DNA from: Isoetes taiwanensis
Lineage: Eukaryota > Streptophyta > Lycopodiopsida > Isoetales > Isoetaceae
Length of the DNA stretch: 64,000 nucleotides
NCBI GenBank assembly: GCA_021234155.1
Contig: JAJEKV010000002.1
Span: forward strand, 29,137,115 to 29,201,114
Direction of reading: 5' to 3'
The notes beneath the pieces are model-generated. The model saw only the letters and a list, made by a program, of their open reading frames with translations. It had not been told where the DNA came from and searched no databases. Below are positions 10,381-21,989 of the stretch, piece by piece (within the stretch, counting starts at the first letter, position 1; each line of letters opens with the position of its first letter). A program made the translations under genes and the position numbers.

Positions 10381-11017
10381 ATCTGGGAGACGTCCCAGAG
10401 ACGAAATACAGGACTACTTGAGGGCAAGATATTTATCGACAATGGAAGCAGTGCAGAGGACAATGTCCTATGATATAACTACTAAGTCTCCTGCAGTCAA
10501 ATGCCTACCATTACACTTACCAATGTTGAGCACACGGTCATTGTTGGACTGGTACTTTTTGCGTCCTCTAGATCCTGAATTTGATGCTTTCACATACATT
10601 CAGTACTACGAACAACACACATTTATCACATTTAGTTCTGCATTAAGAGCCGAGCCTGGCAACCACACAGAACAAGAACGAGAGGGATTCTCGACGAACA
10701 TAATGAGGAAAAGAGTGAGGCAGCCAATAGTGTGTAGAATACGATTACTATTGCCTCGAGTCGGTGAAGCATTTTATCTTAGACAGATATTGCTTCATCG
10801 CGCTGCAAGAACTTGGGATGAACTAAAAATTGTCAATGGTGAACATTATGAGATATATCAACAAGCTGCTGAGGTGGGAGGGTTGTTCTCAGCGCACGAT
10901 GAAGCATTACAAGTAATGGAAGAGGCAGTTTTATTATCAGTAGGACTGACACAATTGCGATTTCTTTTTGCCAAGGTCCAACAATTGAGATATGAACTAG
11001 GTTTCAAATTTAGATGA
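10381..11017 (+). pseudogene. Helitron RepHel, linker between Rep and helicase
   Basis: This segment contains DEIQDYLRARYLSTMEAVQR, which matches the 'DEIxxYLxxRYxSxxEAxWR' motif, then KSPAVKCLPLHLP. Further on, VGEAFYLRQILLHRAARTWDELK and AAEVGGLFSAHDEALQVMEEA correspond to the conserved 'E-x-FYLRxLL...SFxDLR...AAxxxGLL' region. It is the longest intact frame of the element (360 codons from 9935). It ends in a stop at 11015 just before the helicase part. Confidence 0.85.
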
Positions 11018-11289
11018 GTGTCGACCTACTAGATGAATATCCAAACGATGAGGCAGTTGCTTTCAATGAATTCCTTCATTTAGTCAATGGCATTCTAACA
11101 CAACATAATACTAACATCATGGCATTCGGTCTCCAACTGTGACCTCGTCTTGGAAGAGATGTCATGCATGAGTTGCAAAAATTTTCCGATCATGGGATAT
11201 ACTTGGACATTGTGATGCAAATGACCAGTGTAATGAAAAAGGGCCAACATAAGAATGGTTGGAATTACAGCAAAGCAACTAACCTATAT

Positions 11290-12640
11290 TCATTGATGGA
11301 AAAGCTGGCATAGGAAAAATATTCCTGTTAAAATTGTGTATGTCTATTTACACGAGGCAACCAAAGTATAGTGCTTCCATGCAGTACGACAGCATTAGCA
11401 GGCCGCCAATATCCAGGAGGACGAATAGCTCACTCGCTGCTCCAAATTGTGAATGAGAATAATGTAGGGCTTCGATCGATGATAGAATATGATTCCAGAG
11501 TAGCAGAGCTGCTTATTGCTGTTTTAAGGTTATCATCTGGGATGAATTTCCAATGGCCAATAAAGTTGTCATTGAAAGTGTTCATCATCTATTGCAACGG
11601 AATCTTCCCTTTCGAGGCAAATAGTTTGTTGCTTCTGGAGACTTCAGACAGGTCGTGCTGTCGTAAAGGGAGGTGGAAGAAATACAGCATACAACACATC
11701 CATTAAGTCATCATCGTTGTGGAAAAGCTTTCGCGTGATGAGATTGAAAGAACCGATACGTAATGCAGATGATCTCGAACTAATGCGATTTGTCGATCGT
11801 ATAGAAGAGGATTCAGAGAATTCCATGGTCTCGTTAGAGATCTTCAGCATAACAACTAACATAGCAGCTGCCACTAAATTTTTGTATCCCTTCAGTGTCC
11901 TTCGAGATCCAACAACATGCAAGAAACACAACTTTTTGTCGCCAATCAATAAGAGTGTTGATAGTATCAATGATGACGTTCTTAATAGGATTCCGAGCCA
12001 TGATAAATCATATTATAGCTATACCCACATTACCGAGCAAGATGAAATTATACATGACCACGTCTACGCAACATCAGACTTCCTTAATAACTTCACGCAT
12101 TCTGGAATACCTAACCACGAACTCAAACTTAAGGTAGGGGCTATATGTCACATTATGAAATGGCTAGGCATGGAAAAAGGTCTGGTGAAAAATGCGAGGG
12201 TTATGATCGTATCAATGCATGCAAAGTTCGCCAAGGACTTACACTAGATCGCCTCGCCATTGACTTAGTACCAATGTATTTGCACATGGCCAGTTATACA
12301 CGGCGCTTACTGGCATGCGAGAGAGAGAGGAGACGCTCATTCTCCTCTCACCTGAAAACATTACGAGATGGACGGCAAATGTCGTCTACAAGGAACTGCT
12401 TTGCTGATGACATACGCTTTCCTCTACCTTCCTCTATGCAGGTCACATAAAAACTGTAGCGCGTATCGTATGAAGAATTTGACTTCAAATAAGGTACGTT
12501 CCTTCTGCCTATTACGACTACCAGAGAGAGCTGTCTCAAAAACATGGGAACCACTATCTGCATGTACCATACATGGGCTGTTGTCTAGTTACCGTAAGGT
12601 TCATCTCATTGACGAAAGATGATAGATGGCCTGCTGTGCG
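11290..12640 (+). pseudogene. Helitron helicase domain (Pif1-like), broken
   Basis: From 11292 the text reads IDGKAGIGKIFLLKLC, a Walker A region in which the Thr/Ser after Gly-Lys is Ile. It continues with ALAGRQYPGGRIAHSLLQI (the 'AALLxGGRTAHS' motif), and from 11717 with LWKSFRVMRLKEPIRNADD, IRRI-type and 'LSPxNxxVDxIN' motifs (FLSPINKSVDSINDDVLNRI). Further on is GIPNHELKLKVGAICHIMKWL (canonical 'GxPxHxLxLKxGxPxMLLRN'). Downstream frames near 12340-12620 hold the end of the helicase. Stops and shifts at about 11310, 11706 and 12247 break it. Confidence 0.8.
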
Positions 12641-12882
12641 ATAACCATGAGATTCTCTCAAGAAAAAATATCCTCTAATAAAAGGTATGCTTACTCGACT
12701 CACTCCTCAAATCCTCTCTATTATTCTCTGCTGTTAGAATTTAGAATGCATCATCTCATTTGAAAGAAAAAAAAAACTTCAGCCTGTATGATAGATGGTC
12801 TATTATTCAATTACCATGGGATTTCGCTCATCTAACTTTTGTGAAATTAAAAGAAAAAGAAACGAAGAGTGAAAAAGACATC

Positions 12883-13033
12883 CATCGCGATGGCGGTCTA
12901 GTGGTCAAGCCATTGGTCATGGGCGGACCCCAGCCAGGCCAAAAACCCACTGACAACCATCGCGACGACAATTTAGTGGTCAAGCCATTGGTTATGGGTG
13001 GCCTCCAGCCAGGCCCAAAACCCACTGATTATC
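12883..13033 (+). repeat. Tandem duplication (2 x about 75 bp) with tRNA-like A-box text
   Basis: CCATCGCGATGGCGGTCTAGTGGTCAAGCC...AAAAACCCACTGAC is followed by a second copy starting CCATCGCGACGACAATTTAGTGGTCAAGCC. The TAGTGGTCAAGCC text resembles a tRNA A box, as in tRNA-derived SINEs. A clear B box was not found inside the unit, though a perfect GGTTCAACTCC occurs at about 13167. SINE origin is therefore only a possibility. Confidence 0.6.
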
Positions 13034-15126
13034 GCCGGATATGGATTAAAAAAAAGGAAGGGAGGGGGATACAAGTTCATCACGATGCAATAGTGGGAAT
13101 CCTATGGTAGTCGATTATAGCACTTATCTATCCTCTATAGGCAAGAAAACATAGGACAAGAATGCAAGGTTCAACTCCTGCATGTTCTGGGCCAATTCTA
13201 ATCCTTTGTGAATAGATATAAATTCATTACAAAGCACGTATTGCATTAACATGTTGGACGTTGATAGTAGGTACAACCTCACATGTTTGGAACCAAATAA
13301 ATGTTCGCGGCAGCCAAGGCCGCCGCAATAAATTTCTTGTATGTATAACACGATTACTATCTATATAATTTACTATCTTTGGGCTTTATTCTTGGTTTCT
13401 TTAAGAGCCATTGATCTGCGGGATATTCCCGGTATTGTCCCAAATCCATGGCCATTAACATTTTGATTCAAATTAAGAAACATGATCCAATGGTGTGCAT
13501 TGAACATATGGTATTGAAATTATATCGTCAAATCGAGAGATAAGGTTGGCAAATTATATGTTATTATGATTTTGTTAATGATTTGGCAAAAAATAGGGGT
13601 TAGGGTTTTATATGTTACTATGATTTTGTTAATGGTTTGGCAGAAAATAAGGATTAGGGTTTTGGTAAAAAAAAATTTGCTAATGTTGGCAGTTGTGAAG
13701 TCGTGGCGGCCGCCGTCCAAGCATGGCGGGAAGCAGAGGAAGCCGGATGCAGAAGAGCAGGGCAGATGCTGGGAAAGATGGCGGGGCAGATGCCTTTGTG
13801 GCAGCCGGGCGGGCAGATGCAAACATCCTTTCTGCTTTTTCATGATGCTTCTATGTGAATCTAGTTTCTGAATCCAGGGCTTCTTCTTGAGGCTTCTATG
13901 TGCATCTAGTTTATGAATCCAGGGCTTTGAAGTTTGCACAAATTGAAGCGTTGGGTGGTTGGGTGGTTGGGAAGTTCGGAGGAGTGCTGCACAGGTTCAG
14001 AAGAAGACTCCAACTCTGTTTGATCTACTCGGTTTCCAGCTATGGCTGTGGTTTCCAAGGATTGTTGCTGGCGATGGTGCTCAGAATAGACATGAGTGTA
14101 GAAGATAAGCCAGGACCTCAAACAAGATTAGTATGTAGGATCTTGTTCGGGTGGAGATAAGCCAGGACTGCCTCCTTTGTTGCAGTTCTTCTTTGGCCAA
14201 ATTTGGGAACCTACTTTGCTGAGTTTCTTGTTCAAGCATGTACTTTCTGCTGAAATTGTAGTGCTCTTTGTGCTATGTAACATTCTCAGTAAATGCCAGC
14301 TCTTCACCCTGAATTCTTCTCATCTGTTCTGCGCTCTTCTTTGTTCTTATCTCTCTTTTGTGAATGCAATGGTCTTTGTGCATTTTTTTGTGTGTATAGA
14401 TTGAGGTATACCATGTATGTATATAATAGCCCGTATGGGGTGCGCAAACTTATACGTGGGTCTGATGTGGATATTCCACAACCCTTGATTTGGCACATTC
14501 ATAGAATTATGCTTGGATCCAACGATCCAAAAAAAACAATAAGGATAGTGCAATGGCAGCGTCGACCACAATGAACCGCCGGAATGAATCTCCTGCTAGT
14601 GCTGGGCCGGATTGAAAAGACAAAGATAGGTTGGCCCACAGACAAGAAAGCAATAAGGAGAAAAGAAAGCAAGAAAACTGCCGGAATAAAAGCTTCTAGC
14701 TCTGCCCTGGATAAAAACCCTACTCTGGATGCAACCGAATAAGCCCAAACACGGCACATGCTCCACACCGGTACAACGGCCTCATCCACTAGCAAAGAAC
14801 AAAAATCTGCGAGCAAAGGCTGGAGGAATCGAAAGCCAAGAGTCTGCCTCTGAAAGGCAATCATCCGTCTCGGATTCTGGATCCCTGTTGCATATCCTCC
14901 TGCCAAGCATCCTCAAGTCGATGCGGAAACCACGAGCGGAATGGATCGGAGCTAAATGGATTTTTATAATAGGCCATGAATAAGAGAATATAAGCCATTT
15001 ACTCGGTAAGCATAGCATTTACTTTGACTCAATTGGGCAAATTATTGATCAATGCAGACATATATTACGTCAATCGGGCAAGTAATGTAGAAAAAGAATC
15101 TCAGTCAATCTGCAAGAATATGCATT
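13034..15126. other. No recognised gene; small repeats
   Basis: The stretch holds a GC-rich hairpin motif at about 13303-13345 that recurs at 25.6, 25.7 and 39.5 kb. A two-copy repeat of about 62 bp with TTATGATTTTGTTAATG lies at 13560-13665, and a short duplicated phrase (CTTCTATGTG...CTAGTTT) at 13848-13915. Open frames are short and unconvincing. The last 200 bases before 15127 would be the promoter and 5' UTR of the PPR gene, but no TATA box stands out. Confidence 0.5.
13303..13345 (+). repeat. Dispersed GC-hairpin motif, copy 1
   Basis: The text is ATGTTCGCGGC, a short spacer, GGCCGCCGC, then AATAAATTTCTTGTAT. GCGGC pairs with GCCGC to form a small hairpin. Close relatives occur at 25590-25630, 25722-25748 and 39526-39566. 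Confidence 0.7.
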
Positions 15127-17418
15127 ATGGCAAGTTTAAGTAATCAACTTCTTCAGCTACCATCAGAAATTCACCGTTTTCCTTTAGAAAGGTTTGATGA
15201 ATACAGAGTTTCACATGTCTCTACCAATGAAAGAACAATTGTTTTTGAGAACTGGAGGAAAAAAATTATAGTTCAGATTTGCACATCTATTAGAAAAGCA
15301 CGGTCTCTGCCAGAAGGGAAATATGTCCATGCTCAAGTCATAAAAAGTGATCTTACGCTGCATATGTTACTTGGGAGCCTTTTGGTCAGAATGTATGCAA
15401 AGCTTGACATTCTGGAAATTGCTTTCCATCTGTTTTATGCAACTGATTGCAAAGATGTAATCTCATGGACAGTCTTAATTGCATCATGCTCAAAATTTGG
15501 GCTGGACAAAGAAGCCCTTCAACTGTTCAGACAAATAAGACAAGGAGAAATAATACCAAATAAATTTACTTTCAGTACTGTTCTCACTGCATGCTCAGCC
15601 ACTGGATCTCTAGAAGAAGGCAAAGAGATCCATGCTAACATTGTACGTTATGGACTGGAATCTGATCTTGTGGTGGGTTCAGCGCTTGTCAATATGTATG
15701 GGAATTTTCGAAAGGTAAAGGATGCTCGTATGATATTTGATAAACTGTCGAGGAAAGATTTGATTTCATGGAATATCATGATTACAGCATATATTCACAA
15801 TGGCAATGATAATGATGCAATGCAGCTCTTTCAAGAGATGGCGCTTGAGGGTATGCCTAACAAGGTCACCTACATCAGCATGCTGAATACCCATGGAAGT
15901 TCTCCATGTTTAGCAAGGAAAAAGATAGTGCATTCTACCATTATCTCAAGTAGATTTGGTAAGGATATTATTGTGGAAAATGCACTCATTAACATGTACA
16001 GCAAATGTAGCAGTATGAAGGATGCAAATATGATGTTTTACACAATGGATAAACATGATTTGTTGTCTTGGAATGCAGTACTCGCTGGGCATGCACAGGT
16101 GCGGGACACTAACAGTGTTTTCCATCTTTTCTACCACATGCAGTTCGAAGGTTTTGTTCCAAGTAATATAACTATGATCATTGTTCTTAATGCCTGTGCT
16201 ATTTCTGTTGCTCCAGCAGCTGGTAAGAAAATTCATAGCCACATTGTCTCTAAAACCACTGAATCGAACATTTTAGTGGGCAATGCCCTTATCAACATGT
16301 ATGGAAGATGTCAGTGCTTAAAGGACTCATGGTCAGCTTTTCAAAGCATACCTATGAGAGATGTTATATCATGGAACGCTATAATCTCTACATATGCCGA
16401 GGGCGGTTATGAATATTTTGCCCTTCAGCTATTGGAAGAAATGCAAACAGAAGGAATAACAGCAGACAGAATAACATGTGTTCATGCTCTCAGTGCCTGT
16501 TCTAGTCTTATTGAGAAAGGCAAATACCTGCATGCTCATGTAATTTGCAAGGGTTTTGAGTCCGATACTGTTGTAGGAAATGCCATTATCAATCTGTATG
16601 CAAAAAATAGATATTTGGAGGATGCAATGATGGTATTTAGTGCATTGCATCAACAGTGTGCAATCTCCTGGAATGTAATGATCACAGCATATGCCTCGAA
16701 TGAACATGGAAGGGAAGCTCTTGAACTTTTTGATGAAATGCAGCTGGAAAATGTTGAAGCAGATGTGATCACTTTTGTCAGCCTTCTTGATGCATGTTCC
16801 AGCTTGGCCTGCTTATTAATAGGAAAGAAGTTGCATGGTTTTATTGTTGAGAAGGGCATAGAATCCAATATTTCAATATGCAATAGTCTTGTGAGCATGT
16901 ACGGAAAATGTGGGAGCCCTGACGATGCTAAAAGTGTCTTTTTGAAATTACTGCAGCATAATGTAGTCTCTTGGGCAAGCCTAATATTGGCATTTGGCCA
17001 ACACGGGTATGGTCAGCAGGCCATCCAATATTATGTCCAAATGCAGATGGATGGAATTTTTCCTAACAATGTAACTTTGGTAAATATTCTTTCTGCATGT
17101 AGCCATGCTGGGTTGTTATATGAAGGATACCATTATTTTGTCTCAATGAGCACTGATTTTGACATGTTGACAACAGTTGAACATTATGGTTGTATGATCC
17201 ATGTTCTTGGAAGGTTGGGTTGGCTTGATGAAGGTACAGATTTCATTATTAATACGCCATTTCAGTTAAATGTGGAACTAGTGTCAATCTTGGTTGGTGC
17301 CTTCATCATACGTGGAGATGTTCGTGGAGCACATCATGTTGCTGAATCCATTATGGGGTCTGTAATCAATAAGTCTAAAATCAGCCATCTCTTTCTTCTT
17401 AGAAGACTGAAGGAATGA
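15127..17418 (+). CDS. PLS-type pentatricopeptide-repeat protein (PPR gene 1), 763 aa
   Basis: A single uninterrupted frame runs from ATG 15127 to TGA. PPR proteins are organellar, sequence-specific RNA-binding helical-repeat proteins. Repeats start near residue 50 and run almost to the end. About seven blocks carry the diagnostic 'DxxSWNxxIxAYxxxGxxxxALxLFxxM' and 'LxxACxxxxxLxxGKxxHxxxxxxGxxxxxxVxNALxxMYxKC' phrases (for example DLISWNIMITAYIHNGN, DVISWNAIISTYAEGG). This pattern of alternating P, L and S motifs is the PLS class. After the last repeats (VEHYGCMIHVLGRLGWLDEG) only a degenerate E-like stretch follows. There is no E+ or DYW deaminase domain. The N-terminus lacks an obvious transit peptide. 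Targeting to plastid or mitochondrion is expected from the family, not shown. No introns are needed. Confidence 0.9.
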   Translation: MASLSNQLLQLPSEIHRFPLERFDEYRVSHVSTNERTIVFENWRKKIIVQICTSIRKARSLPEGKYVHAQVIKSDLTLHMLLGSLLVRMYAKLDILEIAFHLFYATDCKDVISWTVLIASCSKFGLDKEALQLFRQIRQGEIIPNKFTFSTVLTACSATGSLEEGKEIHANIVRYGLESDLVVGSALVNMYGNFRKVKDARMIFDKLSRKDLISWNIMITAYIHNGNDNDAMQLFQEMALEGMPNKVTYISMLNTHGSSPCLARKKIVHSTIISSRFGKDIIVENALINMYSKCSSMKDANMMFYTMDKHDLLSWNAVLAGHAQVRDTNSVFHLFYHMQFEGFVPSNITMIIVLNACAISVAPAAGKKIHSHIVSKTTESNILVGNALINMYGRCQCLKDSWSAFQSIPMRDVISWNAIISTYAEGGYEYFALQLLEEMQTEGITADRITCVHALSACSSLIEKGKYLHAHVICKGFESDTVVGNAIINLYAKNRYLEDAMMVFSALHQQCAISWNVMITAYASNEHGREALELFDEMQLENVEADVITFVSLLDACSSLACLLIGKKLHGFIVEKGIESNISICNSLVSMYGKCGSPDDAKSVFLKLLQHNVVSWASLILAFGQHGYGQQAIQYYVQMQMDGIFPNNVTLVNILSACSHAGLLYEGYHYFVSMSTDFDMLTTVEHYGCMIHVLGRLGWLDEGTDFIINTPFQLNVELVSILVGAFIIRGDVRGAHHVAESIMGSVINKSKISHLFLLRRLKE

Positions 17419-18233
17419 TGTGTTGCAGAATACTTGCAGGAATACAAACGTAATTCAAGGCACATATGATGTTCACTTTAACTAAAAGAAAAGAAACAAA
17501 AATAAAGAAAGAACAACAAAGGACAAAGAAAGCCATGCTATCTCCAACAGGCTAGAAGAAAGGATAAAAGGAATAGATGCTAGCTGATAAAAGTTATAAA
17601 AATACATATTAGCTTCAAGTCTACTTTTGAATGGAATTTCAATCCATTGATTCAAGCCACAACATACAAGAACATTGTGCATCCTAAGATCTAAACAAAG
17701 CAAAGCAAGCAATGAATACCTCCACATTTCTCCAAAAAGGTTGCATATCTTAAGATCTAAATAAACCAAAGCAAGCAATGAATACCTCCACATCTCTCTA
17801 GAAAGGCTAGGAGCCCATGTTGGAGATCTAATGGTTCCTCTCATCAACCATTTTCAAATATCCATTTTTGTCCGTAGTTATACAAGGCTCTTTTTCCATT
17901 TCTGAAGTCAATCCTAAGTACTTATACCACTTCAACTTAGTACCATCTATATTGGTCTTTAAGACCTTTCAATCTTCAATCCGTTATCTCTACAAAATGG
18001 TTGTGGCGCATGTGACTCTTCACACCATCCTTATGAAAATATTATAGAAATATTTTGTTGTTTATAGAATTGAATTGAATTGAATTGGTTTTTAACGTTA
18101 TATGGCCGCATCAAATTTAGATTACAATGATATACTCAAATTCCTGTCCATGAAAAACAAGATACACTTATGATTTTTGATGTGTAGCCTGGACTGACTA
18201 TAAACTTTCCAATGATATATAGTATTAAGTTGT
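17419..18233. other. Downstream flank of PPR gene 1; one tandem duplication
   Basis: No gene is recognised. At about 17680-17810 a unit of about 66 bp containing AAAGCAAGCAATGAATACCT occurs twice. The minus-strand translation repeats EMWRYSLLAL. The frame containing it (17482-17847, minus) shows no family resemblance and ends in a hydrophobic Leu/Phe run, so I did not call it as a gene. Confidence 0.5.
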
Positions 18234-19851
18234 ATGGCATTAGAATCATCATCAGATTTGAGGTTTTCCATTTCAGCCTCCATGGTTAACCCTAATTTAT
18301 CTGCCTCTATTGTTAGTTCTCATGTGAATTCTGCTTCCATGGCAATATGGATGGTTTCTATTGCTTCAATGTTACTTGTTGCTTCCGTAATTCCTCCTGG
18401 ATTGCCTTCTAACTCGCATCTTAATCCTCTTGCCTTGTATTCCCACCTCTCGTTGTTGTCAAGTGCCTCATCTGCAGGTTCTTATCCACCTCTTTCTCTA
18501 GTTCTCTTCATGTCTCTTTGCTTTCTTCCTCTGTTGGAATTCCACCTTCTATTCCTTCCTCTTCAACTGGACTTCTGCCTTCTCCTGCTTCTCGGATTTC
18601 TAGTGATACTATTGCTTGTGTGTCACATGCATGCTTTAATGATTGGATTAAACCTGACATGATATCTAGTGTGCGGTCTTCTTATATCACAACAACTGTG
18701 AGTATATCTGAAGGAATTATAGATTGTTGAGAGCCAAAGGAACATTCAATTTCCTTATGAGAATGTCTTTTACGTGATGCAAGAGTATTCTAATGCTTTT
18801 GTTCAAGTGGGACTTCCAAACAGTCTACATTTACAATATGTTTCAAGATTCTTGTCTTTCATGCTGTTGTGTGCCATTCAGTCTACATTTACAATATGTT
18901 TCGAGATTCTTGTCTTTCATGCTGTTGTGTGCCATTCTATTGGCCAGTTTGTCGACCTTAGAGGATGTACTTTTGGTTGAAGCAGCATTTATAGAGATTG
19001 AGTTTGCCCCATCATGAGCCTTAAATTAACTGATCATATTTGGATCTTCTCTAGCAATTTGACAAGACGTTGGAATATAGGGTGGATCATTTATGGAACA
19101 CTATCTTTTGTATTAGATATATACTCCTGGCTTTTAATCTAACAAGATTGATGCTCTTCGACAACCATGCTGGTTTGTTTTGAAGGACTTCTTTATTAAG
19201 TTACAAGTCCAGAATTCATGATGGCAATTGATAATAGATTGAATTTATATCTTGCCCATTGTATTATAAAGAATCCTCATAACTGTGTCTCTCTTCCTAC
19301 TGATGTATCTCTTCTAAAGCATGTTATTGTTAAAAGTGCTCTACTTTCTTCAAATGCAACTTGTTTTTGCTTAATGGCCTTGAACTTGTAGGCATGCTTC
19401 TAAATGCACAAGCTTTCTCTAGTTTTTGCAATAAAAGATCACCTCCCTCTACCCCTGCAATACCATATGTCGATAACCATGTGTCTTTCGTCCCCCTCAG
19501 TTCCTCTCCGGTCCTGACAATTTCTATTTCTACCCATCATGTCCCTGCTCCTACTCGTCCATCTTCCCCTCATCCTTCCACGAGTACTCGTATATTTTCT
19601 GTGTCCTAGACTAGCTTTTTACAGGCCATGTGGGTGCTTTCTTCCTTTGTAAAGATTTGCCTGCTGAAGTCACAATTTTGTACCACAATCTCTTCTTTGG
19701 TGAGTATATTCCTTCAGATGAGACAATAGTAATCACCATTGTTACAATACTTCCTGCAATTTCGAACCATTACTGGGCAGATCAAGGGGATGGGTCGTGC
19801 GCTAGTGGCGGCTCCATGGTTGAAGCATCGACTACAAGATCCCTTTGCACC
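18234..19851 (+). mobile_element. L1-type LINE, ORF1-like region, decayed
   Basis: The plus strand has Ser/Pro-rich low-complexity text at 18234-18730 and again at 19440-19610 (THHVPAPTRPSSPHPSTSTR). Between them lie short frames resembling the nucleic-acid-binding middle of plant L1 ORF1. It sits directly upstream of a recognisable ORF2 start, as in intact L1 elements. Frame breaks are numerous. A 58-bp unit is duplicated at 18821-18943. Confidence is moderate because ORF1 is poorly conserved; the ORF2 start is the main support. Confidence 0.5.
18821..18943 (+). repeat. Tandem duplication, period 58 bp
   Basis: CAGTCTACATTTACAATATG at 18821 recurs at 18879. The copies match closely through GTTGTGTGCCATTC, with one A/G difference early in the unit. 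The high identity implies a recent local duplication inside the LINE relic. Confidence 0.85.
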
Positions 19852-19985
19852 ATGAAGTTGATATATTGGAATGTCTAGAGTGTTGCTTCTTTTCCAACTA
19901 AAAAGCGCAGGCTTTCTGTGGTTCTTGCTAGATCAAATTCAGATTTACTGTTCACAAGAACATGTGCAAAAGGATGAATGCAAAA
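19852..19985 (+). pseudogene. L1-type LINE ORF2, first 45 codons (endonuclease start), truncated
   Basis: The frame from ATG 19852 reads MKLIYWNV, a stop codon, then SVASFPTKKRRLSVVLARSN and SDLLF. This matches the start of the AP-endonuclease domain of plant L1 ORF2 ('MKIISWNxRGLxxxxKRxxL...DIxxLQET'). The stop lies where Arg-Gly normally stands. Similarity ends near 19985, so the rest of ORF2 is missing from this copy. Confidence 0.65.
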
Positions 19986-21989
19986 GGTAAGTAACTTTTG
20001 TGGTTGGTAGGCAATAAAACATCCTTATGGCAGTATTAGACTCAGCAAAATCTAGGATCCTTACAACATGAAGGCATGATATAGCAATCGCATTCACTCA
20101 TATTGATATCTTAGGTCACTGAATCATTATTGTAACACTCCTGGTGTTGTACTTACAACCTCAGATTGTTATGTCATCTTGCCCATGGGACCAACCTCAC
20201 ATCTCCATTAATCCTTATCACCGCTGTTCAAGAGATACCAGGATCTAATATACGCCCATTAAAGTTAGTTACCCTTAAAGTCATACCAACATTGCCCATT
20301 AAAGTTGTTACCCTATTACAATATTAAAACCACCTTTAATGTTTGGCCCTCACTATAAATACTTCCATTTGCTATTTTTACCGTTGGCTCCTCCTATACC
20401 TCCATGGCACACCTCGATTCCAGTGCCTTCACCTCGATCACTCTTGACCTTCAAGCTCTTCACTATGGAAATTGCACGATTAGTCTAAACCTCCCAATGG
20501 TACTTTACTAGCTTAGTTTATCTTGTTGTGGGTATGCAGACTGATGCTTGATCTTGATGTAAGATCTTGTTACTATGTTATGTTCTATAGGGATGATCTA
20601 GCTGTGAAGCTTGCACTAATTGCATATCATGGAATTTGCTAGTATGCTCTCCTGTTTGGCTCCTAAGTCAAGTCCACCTGTAATCTTTCGGAACCAACCG
20701 GGGGTTTATCACAAGCTGAATAAAATGCATGGGGCGTGATCTAGTCCAACCGTCGAGATGCCGACTGGTTTCCCTGACGAGGAGAGAGTTAAGGATCCCT
20801 ATCCCTTGGAAATCATGTCCAAGCTTCAGTTCCATCAGCATCAATCAATGGTTCTGCATGCAGGCACTTAGGCCGCTACTCACCTGGATCATGCGAAATA
20901 CGCATTGATGACCCCTAGATTATTTGAGACATTATAGGCTCTACTATGGGCGCTATGGTTCCGAAGCTCCAGATGTCACCTTTGGGTTTCATGGTTGATC
21001 CTATTCTCACAGAGCTTGGGGGCGGATGGACGTGGAACCCTAGCATTATTGCACATAACTTGCCAGCCAGCCAGTAAACACTCTTATCTTAAGGAAATCC
21101 CCCGAGACTCAGTATCCAAACTCCTTATTTAGCTAGTAACTGAAAGCTAGGGCATACATTGGCGTACTCTAAAGGTAAGATTATCTAGTCCTCTTTTCAT
21201 CACTCATTCTCTCGCTTATGTGGATCTCCATCTTGGTTTTGCAGAAATTGTGCATACGTCCTTCTCATCCACGACATTCATGCCACGTGTACAGCCTCAG
21301 ATGTGCTTCACTGGTATCAGATAAGGTCTTGCACGTTGATCCTGCATGCTTATTAGTGGAGCCCCTCATGGAGTTGTCTGACCCTAGTGTCACTTTAGTT
21401 GTTAATCAAAGTTGGAATAGTTAGTAGAGTCACCAAAATGGGGAAGTTGAACAAATCCCAGACCTTGTCGAAAATTTAGTCAAAAATTTTCACTAAAGAT
21501 TTTGCACAACATTGCTTAGATATTTAGTTTGGTAAAATTACCCAAAAAGGCCTTAAATGTGACTTTTCATACAGAAAAAAAATTTGAGGGGGCTGAGATA
21601 AATCAGATTTTAGAACTAAATTTCAAAATCAACTTTCTGGAATGCGTCATGTATCAATAAAGTGGTTATAACTTTTCTTAAAAACATCCGTTTTGCTTGA
21701 AATATATACCATTGGAGGATGAGACTAAATCTACTTTGTGTATATGTTAAACTAAGGAATGTCCAAGATTCTTTCCGTAGCAAAATTAAATTAGATGGAA
21801 TGCAATGCTCATCTAGAGATGCTATGTATCGTTGAGAGGAAATCTCGGAAGACCCACTTAGATATATATCATTGGAAATTTCTGCTAAAGCCTCTTCATT
21901 CGTGTTACTTTTGGCTAGTTCAAAGAGCATAGTTGAGATGTTTTTAAGAGTCAATTTTCTCAGCTCTAACCCAGTAAAACTGACCTTTG
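19986..21989. other. Unidentified non-coding stretch
   Basis: No coding region is recognised. A TGTAACACTCCTGG at 20133 followed by a TATA-like CTATAAATAC at about 20353 could be the start and promoter of an LTR, but I found no matching end, duplication or partner copy. A long minus-strand frame at 21616-22071 has no family resemblance and overlaps a plus-strand LINE, so it was not called. Confidence 0.4.

Larger units (their letters stand above)
8101..12640 (+). mobile_element. Decayed autonomous Helitron (Rep-helicase coding region)
   Basis: Six or more plus-strand segments in shifting frames follow the order of a plant RepHel protein: Arg-rich coil (8128-8361), Cys cluster and Helitron-N region (8371-9033), Rep HUH domain (about 9620-10250), linker (10380-11017) and superfamily-1 helicase (11290-12620). 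Stops and frameshifts occur between segments, so it cannot encode a working transposase. The ends were not located with confidence; Helitrons lack inverted repeats and duplications. A perfect 12-bp palindrome followed by CTAG-T at about 12885-12906 is one possible 3' end, but it sits in a duplicated tRNA-like block. Confidence 0.85.

Noticed and set aside
12885-12906. Perfect palindrome followed by CTAG-T, as the Helitron 3' end
   Set aside because: The palindrome has no loop and sits in a duplicated tRNA-like unit whose second copy lacks it. Left as a possibility only.
13160-13190. Exact tRNA B-box consensus, as a possible tRNA gene
   Set aside because: No A box at the right distance and no cloverleaf could be drawn.
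17482-17847. Minus-strand 121-codon frame with internal repeat
   Set aside because: The repeat reflects a DNA-level tandem duplication. No conserved motif; hydrophobic run from A/T-rich sequence.
20133-20400. TGTAACACTCCTGG plus a TATA box, as a possible LTR start
   Set aside because: No matching end, target duplication or second copy could be found.
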